Part shown: positions 56,929 to 64,000 of the stretch, one piece after another
Layout: each line of letters starts with the position of its first letter
Numbering within the stretch: position 1 is the stretch's first letter
Source of the DNA: Arsenophonus sp048493715
GTDB taxonomy: Bacteria > Pseudomonadota > Gammaproteobacteria > Enterobacterales > Enterobacteriaceae
Length of the DNA stretch: 64,000 bases
Assembly: GCA_048493715.1 (NCBI GenBank)
Contig: JBGDCZ010000005.1
Location: 19,991 to 83,990 of the forward strand
Direction of reading: 5' to 3'
Made by a program: the position numbers and the translations under genes
Notes under the pieces: generated by a model
Databases searched by the model: none
Seen by the model: the letters and a program-made list of their open reading frames with translations, nothing else
Told to the model about the DNA's origin: nothing

Positions 56929-58273
56929 TTAAACATTTGTTGTGGTCAAATCTGTATTTTCTAAATTTGTCTTCTTTAACTTCACCTTATTAAGATTAGC
57001 TTCTGTTAAGTTAGCATCTCTCAACGAAGCTTTTTTTAAATTTCTTTCAGCTAAGTTCGCACTTTAAAATTTGCTTCTGTGAGATCGGCTTCTTTCAAGA
57101 CAGAACCCTCTAGATTTGCGTTTCTTAAATTAGCATCTCTTAACAACGTTTTTTTTAAATTACTTTTACTTAAGTTCGCACCTTCTAAATTTGTATCGGT
57201 CAGGTTGGCCTCTTGCAAGACAGCGCCTTCAAGATTTGTGTTTCTTAAATTAGATTTTACTAATGTAGCTTGTGCTAAATTAGTATAACTTAAATCTACT
57301 TCTTGAAGATTTGCTCCTTGATAGATTTGCTTTATAAAAGATCTGCTTCAATTAAAATAGATTGATTTAGGTTTGCTTTTTCTAAATTTGCATATCTTAG
57401 TCTGGCTTGTTTTAGATTTGATCTGCTCAGATTTGTCCCATTCATTTTCTCGTAAACAGATCTGAACCTGTTAGATCTACTCCACTCATTTCTGCAAGTG
57501 TTAAAGATGAGGCATAAATGATTGCATTATTTAATTTTGCATCTTGCAGATCTGCCCAACCAAAGATAGATATGGTTATATTTGCTTCGCTTAAATCTGC
57601 ATTAATTAGCGTTGATTCAATTAAATTAGTATTAAACATTCTTACTTTATTCAACAAGGCTGAATTTAAATTTGCATTCTTTAATTGAGCATTTTCCAGA
57701 TTTGCTCCGTTTAGATTTGTTTGAATTAATTTTGCTTTATTGAATATTGAACTCATCATATTGGCGTTTTCTAAATTAGCTCCGCTTAAGTCTGCTTCGC
57801 TTAGATCCGCGAATGATAAATTTGCTCCTTCTAAATAAATTCCCGATAAATTTTTCCCGGATAGATTTATATTTGATAAATCTATTTTTCCCTCTTTCAT
57901 GTTAATGCTTAAATTAAGCCGTTTTTGCAATAACAATAAGGTAGCGACATTTTTAAATTCCTTCTCACTTATTTCTGAAGTAAAGCTCTTTCCTTTTTTT
58001 CCTTCAACTTTAATAGTTACCTTATCCGGATCGCAGGAGATAATTGTTACTAAACATCCTTTGAAATTAAATTCCACTTTCTCAGGCAAATGATATGAGT
58101 TTGGATCAGCGTTATTTTCTTCAATAGAGGTAGTCACTGCTTGAATGAAATTATCGTATTGCTTAGATAATTCTTTTTCAATTCCTCTAGCGGTAAAAAA
58201 ATTTATTATATATCCAATTAGTCCTTTAGGTGAGGTCGCTGAATTTTTAGCTTCTATATTATTATTAATCCAT
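56929..58273 (-). pseudogene. PipB/PipB2-like pentapeptide-repeat type III effector, frameshifted
   Basis: From a possible ATG at 58273, one base out of frame, the sequence reads INNNIEAKNSATSPKGLIGY, then IINFFTARGIEKELSKQYDN and an N-terminal domain ending NVATLLLLQKRLNLSINMKEG. Pentapeptide repeats A(D/N)LxX follow: NLSGKNLSGIYLEGANLSFA, DLSEADLSGANLENANM and so on to SLTLAEMSGVDLTGSDLF. The open part (58137-57442, 231 codons) stops there, but repeats continue in other frames (NLSRSNLKQARLRYANLEKA, then blocks to 56929 ending NLENTDLTTTNV). The SPK...NFFT-GG-like N-terminal block and the LTLA...GVDLTGS end resemble Salmonella PipB2 and PipB as I remember them. At least four lesions. Such effectors act on host vesicle traffic. 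Confidence 0.72.
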
Positions 58274-58642
58274 TATATGACGAGCAAATGTCGAACAACG
58301 TTCTGCATTCAGATTTACATATGACATACTTTCTATTCCTTAAAGGTGTGAAGTTTAAAATAGAGCAAATTGAATTATTTTGGTTTATCCATAAATACTT
58401 AATTTTCAATTTAATGACTTATCTGATGTTTAATGACACTCAGGTCATCTTCTTGATTTGTATAAAATTACTGTGGAGATTTCAATGATAATTAGTCTAT
58501 ATTTTTTTATGACTAATAATCCTATGAGTTGAGTCTGACGCCTCAGTATTGTAGTTAGAAGTTTTAATCTACCATACCATATATAGCATGGCTGCAAAAT
58601 AAAATTCTTTACCACGAAAAATTAACTTTCTCGCACCCGTCT

Positions 58643-58773
58643 ACCGATTTCGTGTTGGAAAAATATTTCAGCTTTGAAAATTTTACAAACCAACTCGCCA
58701 TACCCTACCAAACTTAGAGAGTCGCGAGAAATTGCCAACTGAAATGTATGAAAAGATTTTCGGTAAATTTTAG
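58643..58773 (+). pseudogene. Unidentified C-terminal coding remnant
   Basis: TDFVLEKYFSFENFTNQLAI runs into PYQ, then after a one-base shift NLESREKLPTEMYEKIFGKF ends at a stop. The composition and continuity across one frameshift look like genuine former coding sequence, but I do not recognise the family, and the upstream part has eroded. It sits inside the tRNA-Thr island between the PipB-like gene and the intact orphan. Confidence 0.4.
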
Positions 58774-59141
58774 TTTCGCAAGGGTGGCCTGAAAAATAGA
58801 ACGTAAATAGATTATAGAATTAACTTTATATTTTTATTTTATTCTTGTAATAGTTTTGCTAACTGTGACATAGGATGACAGATTTAACAAAAGCAATATT
58901 CTTCTCGGATATTCACACCGCCAATCACACAGCTGTTACAAGTTGATCTCGCGTCAGTTCGGGGTAATATCCTTTTAGGCTTTGAGTTGCTCTTCAATGG
59001 TGGGGTTCATGCTGCAGGCTTGCTATCGTTCGCCCCAAGGTGGCTGAACACTGACAAGTTCTAAAATTAGATCAGTTTTCGGGCGGCATTTACAAATTAT
59101 GGTATAAATTTATCTATTTATAAAATATGGAATAAATTTTT

Positions 59142-59642
59142 ATGAAAGAAAACTTTACCAGTTTCGTTCAAGCTTCTCATATTGCAGCTGAATACACTCG
59201 CCGTATAGCTCAACCTGATTATACTTTTTCTCCTGAATATTTAGAACTCAGTGCAGAAATGTGTTGGGATGCTCTTGTCCTTTTCGCCCGGAAATCAGGT
59301 GCTTTAGATAAGTACAAACATGCTAGTCTATGGAGTACGATTAACATTCATCATTTTGAACATTTTGTATCAACGAGAGATTTTAAAATTCGTTCAAAAA
59401 ATGATATGTTTAATGTCCCTCAAGGAAGTTTTATTGGTTTCTTTTCCTCTTCAGGACGAATTATACATGCACTAATGGCAACAGGGGCAGGTTTTGCCGC
59501 CGGAAACAAAAATGAATGTATTGGCATAGGTCAGCCCGTTGGTTGGGAAAATCTCAATTTAGCTGGAGGGGGACTAAACTGGCATTTCGGTGGAGGATTT
59601 AATAGAGAAATTATTCACGTTCATTACCGACTGTTTCCCTGA
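59142..59642 (+). CDS. Uncharacterised 166-residue protein, only intact gene on the tRNA-Thr island
   Basis: I do not recognise this protein. It has no signal peptide and no membrane segment. The N-terminal half is helical (FVQASHIAAEYTRRIA, EYLELSAEMCWDALVLFARK). The C-terminal half is rich in glycine and beta-like: GSFIGFFSSSGRIIHALMAT, GAGFAAGNKNECIGIGQPVG, WENLNLAGGGLNWHFGGGF, ending IHVHYRLFP. A cysteine near the start of a helix (Cys41 in MCWDA) and a histidine in the beta region (His109 in RIIHALMATG) recall the Cys-His order of papain-like or NlpC-type folds, which is speculation. It lies in an island that also carried a type III effector, so an effector role is possible. The frame is intact among wrecks. 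Confidence 0.7.
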   Translation: MKENFTSFVQASHIAAEYTRRIAQPDYTFSPEYLELSAEMCWDALVLFARKSGALDKYKHASLWSTINIHHFEHFVSTRDFKIRSKNDMFNVPQGSFIGFFSSSGRIIHALMATGAGFAAGNKNECIGIGQPVGWENLNLAGGGLNWHFGGGFNREIIHVHYRLFP

Positions 59643-59907
59643 TGGATTCTCTGTCACGTCACTGGCAAAAGGTGTTGTGGCGCATATGAAAAGGGGATCT
59701 GAGAAGTAATAAAGACCTGGGGTTGCAAGACAGCCACGCTCACGACGTAGGCGTACTATCGTTTCGTTCATAACTTAGGAAATATTTGTGCCACACTATG
59801 TGGCATCCAGATGACACCGATAGTAGTAATCTGCGTTAATCATGTGTTTGTCTAAGGTAAATAACAATTAAATCAACTTGTTATATTTAATTTACATACT
59901 TAAAATT

Positions 59908-59947
59908 AGTAGGTACCAGTTCAACTCCGGTAGCTGGCAGCAATTAA
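59908..59947 (+). repeat. 3' tRNA-Thr(UGU) fragment; right attachment site of the island
   Basis: TTAGTAGGTACCAGTTCAAC and then TCCGGTAGCTGGCAGCA correspond to the variable loop, T-arm and 3' acceptor strand of tRNA-Thr(UGU), with a few substitutions. There is no 5' half. The order 5' tRNA, island, 3' fragment on the plus strand is exactly what integration into a tRNA 3' end creates. The final CAATTAA is also shared with the left copy. Confidence 0.78.
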
Positions 59948-60424
59948 GTAAAAGCTACTCAGTATGTCTCACAAAAAGTGAAGTAGTGGAACATATCTGG
60001 GATATTTTTATAGCATAAATATCAATTTATTACTTAAGCCAATGTGAAAAAATGCAATTAAAACTAAAATTTTCTATACTTATTAATATCTAAAGGTGAA
60101 GGTTTAATAGAATCTCAATTTTCATTGTGAAAAATAGTAGAAATATATTTTTATATTTACTTAATTTTATATATTACAGAAATGAACTTTAATAAATAAT
60201 TTTTGGCTAAATATAAAATTATTTCTATTTCTTTAAATCTGCTGGCTTTTCATATTTTCTATGCTAACTGTTTACAATTTTATGATCTTACCCAGTATAA
60301 CGCCTGTTTTACTATTAGGACAAGCACGCATATAATGCATTATACTATTATTCTTTACTTTATACCTTATCGAGCAAGGTTATTGCGCTATAACACATTG
60401 ATAGTATTGATGTTAATATTTTAA
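59948..60424. other. AT-rich non-coding stretch
   Basis: About 480 bases. The one open frame (60203-60424) has low-complexity hydrophobic content and no ribosome site, so I do not call it. Nothing else is recognisable. Confidence 0.5.
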
Positions 60425-61120
60425 TTAGATCTGCTGTTTCTTTTCTCTTCTAACTGCTGAATTATTGACACTATCGTAAAGTTTAAAATCAAACCAAGAT
60501 ATATGAGAAATTTCGTCAGTAGAAACTATAATATTTAAATCTTTTATTTTATTAGGATATATATTTGTAAACTCTAATAACAAGGTATCTTTGTCTCGAT
60601 AGCCAGACATTACGGGAAAAAAGAGATATATTTATTAGGTTCTTCTTTTTCGTTGGGATCGGGATCGGATAATCCGCTGATAATACCAATGTAAACTTTC
60701 TTGGAAGAAAGTTTGATCAAAACCCGATGCTTAGGCTTTGCTTCTAAAGCATCAAGCAACATACAGTCAATAGTGCCATTTGATACTGTTTTTCTCAGTA
60801 CTCTAGCATTTTTAGCTTGGCGTATTTTATTGTAAGTGGCTACATGTTTTTTGCTGTAAAAATATTTGAGAATGTAGTTGTTTTATCCAAACAATAAACA
60901 CGTATATCCAAGAAAATACAATTGATGTTATTGATAATAATATTAACAATGCATAGATGTGATACTTTTTATCCTCACCAGTAAGGATAAAATTTTTTGC
61001 AATCAGATCTATCAAGTGGAAATTCGGCCAGAAAAATTTAATTATCGCGGCAATTATGGTGGTGCAAAACAGGCAAAAAGTACCATAAATAGCTACTTTT
61101 AAGTATAAAAAGTTGTCCAT
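60425..61120 (-). pseudogene. Uncharacterised membrane-anchored protein, two frameshifts
   Basis: Three blocks in different frames join to one protein of about 230 residues. The first (61120-60827) starts MDNFLYLKVAIYGTFCLFCT and contains two membrane helices, at about residues 8-30 and 57-80. The second reads TYNKIRQAKNARVLRKTVSN, CMLLDALEAKPKHRVLIKLS and SKKVYIGIISGLSDPDPNEK. The third (60610-60425) begins MSGYRDKDTLLLEFTNIYP and ends NSAVRREKKQQI. The KVYIGII and PVMSGYRD-like pattern resembles uncharacterised enterobacterial membrane proteins with a cytoplasmic C-terminal domain; I cannot name the family. Two frameshifts, near 60835 and 60612, disable it. Confidence 0.7.
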
Positions 61121-62231
61121 CGTGCCGGTGTAATCTAAAGTAGTGGTAGGGATTAGTGACTATATAATATAGCCACTAACTAAAATGGGAATTAGAAGAA
61201 GTGCTAACAAGCTATTTCCTTGAACACGTTTTTTTCTGTTTTACAATCAAACTAGCCATCTTTTGCATTTCTTTTACTTCAGGCAAGGTTGCAATTTCGT
61301 TAGACGGGATATAAGTGGCACCATTTTTGTCAACACGTACAAATACGGAAGTTTTGTTACTTTGTCTTTTGCTCGTTTTTTGATGATCAGTCGGAAAGTA
61401 TCTGGCAAGCCTGTATACAGTCCAATCGTGACTGTAAAATTTTAACCAACATGTTAAATGAGCAGCTTCGTTCAGGACAATGTGACATTGTCATATGATT
61501 ATTTTTCTCTAAATCTATTAATATAAATTTCGATAATAAATTAACCAGTAATAATTTTTTATGTATATTAAATATTAACTATATAATTAAATATCATTTA
61601 TGGATTGCCTAAACTGTCCATATCTATAAACGTCTTTATTAGTTTAGTCACTATTTTGCTCAGGAGTTCGTCGATAAGCTTGTCTTGTACTGTTTGTTAA
61701 TGCTAACTGTATCCCAGTTGGTGGCTTCTATCTTAGTAATCTGCTTTATTTTTATCAATCATCATAAAAATAGAAATTTTCCTTTATTTTTTTCTTTCAG
61801 TTACCAGGTTGCTAAATTTGTCTGATTTGACTACTGCATTACTATGAAGCTTCATTAGACCAAAATTTTTTCTTTGGAGCTATTATTGCTGTTGTAGTTG
61901 ATCTATTTCTTTACCACTTTTAATCATTGAATGTTGGTTGATTTGGCTAAGAGTAAGTAAATATTTGTTTTGGTTATTGAGATTAGATGAGCAGTTTGTG
62001 CCAGATTGTTACCGAAAAGGGCAAATTATTTATCATATCCATTTTTCATTAAGTCAGAACCTTGTTGGCATTTTTTATGATTTAGAGTATTAACCTGTGA
62101 TGGATGTCAAACTAATTAATTTTTAGATCAATATTCGAGCAAATTTGTGTTATGTTTCGCTATTCACAAGATTTGAATGGCTTTATATTTTGGTTATTTG
62201 TCTTACATCGTTATTTTTTCTGTGTGTTTTG
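61121..62231. other. Degenerate stretch with a possible minus-strand coding remnant
   Basis: No gene can be supported in these 1.1 kb. On the minus strand around 61450-61200 an open stretch reads SVFVRVDKNGATYIPSNEIA then TLPEVKEMQKMASLIVKQKK, which looks like former coding sequence, but it has no start and no recognisable family. The rest (61480-62231) is AT-rich and featureless to me. Confidence 0.4.
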
Positions 62232-62254
62232 GCCAGCTTAGCTGGCTTTTTTTT
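62232..62254 (+). terminator. Orphan intrinsic terminator
   Basis: GCCAGC-TTA-GCTGGC is a perfect 6-bp stem with a three-base loop followed by eight T residues, a textbook plus-strand terminator. No coding gene ends before it. It may belong to a lost gene or to a small RNA transcribed from the AT-rich stretch upstream. Neither is shown. Confidence 0.8.
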
Positions 62255-62488
62255 GACTTTTTGCTTTCGTTTGGTAAGAAATGTCGTACATTCAATTATA
62301 GTTATTAAGCTAAAATAGATAACAAATTAAAACCCGTCTCCGTTGTTTGGTTTGCCAATGATATTGTTAGTGATTCAGTAGAATTATTTTACTTATTCGT
62401 ACAAAATAAATATTTACCCCAGTTTTACCACCAGTAAATTTCAGGCACAAAAAACCAATCATAACTGATTAGTTTTCTTATAAAATCC

Positions 62489-62538
62489 TGGTCGGCATGA
62501 GAGGATTTGAACCACCGATCCCCGACACCCCATGACGG
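62489..62538 (-). repeat. 3' tRNA-Pro(GGG) fragment; prophage attachment site
   Basis: On the minus strand, CCGTCATGGGGTGTCGGGG and then the T-arm GGTTCAAATCC and CATGCCGACCA match the 3' 50 bases of enterobacterial tRNA-Pro(GGG), from the anticodon arm (anticodon GGG) to CCA. The 5' part is missing. Integration into the 3' end of tRNA-Pro leaves such a copy at the far junction, so the intact tRNA should lie beyond the right end of the window. Three substitutions relative to E. coli. Confidence 0.85.
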
Positions 62539-62674
62539 CAATTAATTACGATATAGCTTATTGATATTAAACATATAAAATACACTTTGACTGTACAAAA
62601 AAACAGTACATAAATTACAATATATGCATTATATACATCAATAATTTAAGTTGAGTTTTTCCCCATCATAATTA

Positions 62675-63710
62675 TATCTCTCCGTTAGGTACTTCTACCC
62701 AATCTACACCTAGTTGATCTCTCAAGTTAGAAAATGCTCTGCTTAAGTAATCAGAAGCTATTTGAGTAGGGTGATAAATCTCAACTACTTATATTTTGCT
62801 TGGTCTTTTTACTGGAAGCCTATGGACAACGTATGGACTTGCGATAGAATCACGACTATTATCAATTATTTCTTTTAGCTTAGCGCCAATAGGTATAGCT
62901 ATATGTGATGCCTCTTTATCTTGAACTTTTTGGCGATGTATAGATGTATATATAAAGCATTCCGTAAATATTATTTTGAGGTTCTTTATACCATATACAT
63001 CCACAAATACCTTCTTGTGGTGATTTAATATTGTATCTTATACGAGAGACTTCTAACCTTGCTTGAGTGGTTTGTAACACAAGCTCTATAGCAGTTCTTA
63101 ACCATGGTTCAGCTGCATTCCTAATTTTTTTGAAGTCTTCGAAAGATAAAACGGTGTCTGACTTTTTTGTCTGTACGCCTGTGTTTTTTCGCTCTGCTGG
63201 ATTATCCAGCATTAACGATTCATCAACAGCATAGCTAAGCAATTCTTTTCAAAAAGAAATTTTTCTATTTTGTACATTAGCGGATGCGTTCCCATGATAT
63301 TTGTTGATATATTCATTAACATGTTCAAGAGATATTTCTGTGCAAAGAATATTAATAAAAAATTCTTTTACTCTTCTATATCATTTTGCCAATCAGCTAA
63401 TGTTGTTATTGATGATGTTTCATCTTTTACTATTCTTTTAAATAAATGTTCCATATGTTTAGAAAATGGGAACCTCTCGCCAAATTTACCACCTGATTCT
63501 TGGATTAAAGAATTTATCGATATATTTAATAATGGGCGCATTATATTGTTATATTCTCTAGGAATGGCAATAGCTAATGCTTTGTCATTCCCGATATTTT
63601 TTTCCATTTACTAAAAATTAATCTGTAAATATTTTTGGATTTATCGAAGAAAAGAAAATCAGGAATGTTACGATATTCCCTTTTTCTTGGACGTGCAGCT
63701 ATTTTATGAA
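62675..63710 (-). pseudogene. int: Lambdoid-type prophage integrase, frameshifted and C-terminally truncated
   Basis: Reading on the minus strand: the N-terminal arm RPRKREYRNIPDFLFFD matches the DNA-binding N-domain of lambdoid integrases. Then come IGNDKALAIAIPREYNNIMR, ISINSLIQESGGKF, a stop, then LLSYAVDESLMLDNPAERKN, FEDFKKIRNAAEPWLRTAIE and LVLQTTQARLEVSRIRYNIK with the first catalytic Arg. Next are IHRQKVQDKEASHIAIPIGA, SRDSIASPYVVHRLPVKRPS, then beyond a stop IASDYLSRAFSNLRDQLGVD and WVEVPNGEI. At that point the HxxR box and catalytic Tyr region are missing. No start codon is visible for the first segment. At least four frameshifts or stops. Confidence 0.85.
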
Positions 63711-63922
63711 TCTCGTATTAATTCATTGATATGTGATGAGATAATAGAATTGGTTCCCCACCGTTCAGATGAAACAACCCATACAGAACCATCAACGATC
63801 TTACCTTTGAGTTTTCCTACTTCAATCAATCGTTTAATTGTTCTATTATCAGGTATTGAGCCTTCTTAAAATTCACGAGATCCCCATAAACTTGCTTTCA
63901 TTAATTTGTTATTAATGAGCAT
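63704..63922 (-). pseudogene. xis: Prophage excisionase, one in-frame stop
   Basis: ATG 63922 follows AAGGAG by eight bases. The product reads MLINNKLMKASLWGSREF, a TAA stop, then EGSIPDNRTIKRLIEVGKLK and GKIVDGSVWVVSSERWG and ends at 63704. The pattern of a short winged-helix protein with REF-EGS-P-TI-R and G-V-DG-VWVV is typical of phage excisionases placed just upstream of int, which it overlaps. The single stop at codon 19 would kill it unless read through. Confidence 0.7.
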
Positions 63923-64000
63923 TTTTTAATCTCCTTGTATTATACAAACTCACACTATTCTCAGGCGCTTGATTGCCCCACAGATCCCAGCCCTGCACTT

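Larger units (their letters stand above)
55610..59947. mobile_element. Decayed genomic island integrated at tRNA-Thr(UGU)
   Basis: The element is bounded by an 18-base repeat, GTAGCCGGCACCAATTAA at 55610-55627 and GTAGCTGGCAGCAATTAA at 59930-59947 (16 of 18 identical). The right copy is preceded by further tRNA-Thr 3' sequence. A tyrosine-recombinase remnant lies next to the left end, as usual for tRNA-borne islands. The cargo is a broken PipB-like effector gene, an unidentified coding tail and one intact orphan. Length is about 4.3 kb, probably reduced by deletions. Excision would no longer be possible without an integrase in trans. Confidence 0.75.
62489..64000. mobile_element. Left end of a decayed prophage integrated at tRNA-Pro(GGG)
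   Basis: The att-like tRNA fragment, an integrase and an excisionase gene in the order att-int-xis (minus strand) form the standard edge of a lambdoid-type prophage. The element continues past the window. Both genes are broken, so this prophage cannot excise by itself. Its orientation follows from the missing tRNA 5' half on the right-hand side. Confidence 0.75.

Noticed and set aside
57079..57288. Repetitive plus-strand frame rich in Ser, Lys and Phe
   Set aside because: It is the mirror of pentapeptide repeats coded on the minus strand; the repeat periodicity belongs to the PipB-like gene.
56929..58273. Periodic 15-base pattern considered as a CRISPR or satellite array
   Set aside because: Period 15 equals five codons and translates to A(D/N)LxX; there are no constant repeats with unique spacers. 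No CRISPR array is seen in the window.
59574..59771. 65-codon minus-strand frame MNETIVRLRRERGC...
   Set aside because: It overlaps the end of the intact orphan gene, changes character midway and matches nothing I know; support is too weak to call.
62150..62254. MicF small RNA
   Set aside because: Position relative to rcsD suggested it, but the sequence does not resemble MicF and lies 7 kb away beyond two mobile elements.

Overview
The window is a chromosomal segment of an AT-rich enterobacterium in visible genome decay. The protein sequences and gene order (purF-ubiX, yfcH, pta-ackA, yfbV-U-T-S-R, alaA, lrhA, nuoA-N, menFD, yfaZ, nrdAB-yfaE, ubiG, gyrA, rcsC, rcsB-rcsD) follow the Enterobacterales backbone. 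Low GC, Tc insecticidal-toxin remnants, a decayed PipB-like type III effector and many fresh pseudogenes point to an insect-associated member of Morganellaceae such as Arsenophonus. That assignment is inference from content; no 16S or marker search was possible.

Layout. 1-2200: purF and ubiX, intact. 2193-8700: an accessory block in which yfcH has lost its 5' half against a decayed Tc-toxin pair (TcB then TccC, minus strand), followed by a broken DUF4874/DUF4832-type gene. 8840-20050: pta-ackA, yfbV, three consecutive broken genes (yfbU, yfbT, yfbS), yfbR, alaA and lrhA. 20821-35784: the complete 13-gene NADH:quinone oxidoreductase operon nuoA-N, all frames open, ending in a strong terminator. 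35932-38173: wrecks of menF and menD. 38518-45296: yfaZ, tyrP with a paired TyrR-box arrangement, a broken methyltransferase, and the yfaE/nrdB/nrdA operon with a near-perfect NrdR box upstream. 45297-55293: ubiG, gyrA and the complete Rcs phosphorelay (rcsC, rcsB, rcsD).

From 55501 to the end the window is accessory. After tRNA-Ser(UGA) comes a tRNA-Thr(UGU) with its middle deleted. A 3'-tRNA-Thr repeat lies 4.3 kb downstream, so the stretch between is an integrated island. It holds a tyrosine-recombinase remnant beside the tRNA, a frameshifted PipB/PipB2-like pentapeptide effector gene, an unidentified coding tail, and one intact 166-residue orphan. Beyond it, a 3' fragment of tRNA-Pro(GGG) at 62489-62538 marks the edge of a second element, a lambdoid-type prophage whose broken int and xis genes run off the right end.

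How it fits together. Aerobic energy metabolism (complex I, ubiquinone genes ubiX and ubiG, acetate overflow through Pta-AckA), nucleotide supply (PurF, NrdAB, YfbR) and envelope-stress signalling (Rcs) are kept. Menaquinone synthesis, accessory transport and phosphatase genes, and virulence cargo are being lost. Most pseudogenes carry only one to several frameshifts or stops and remain readable, which suggests recent inactivation.
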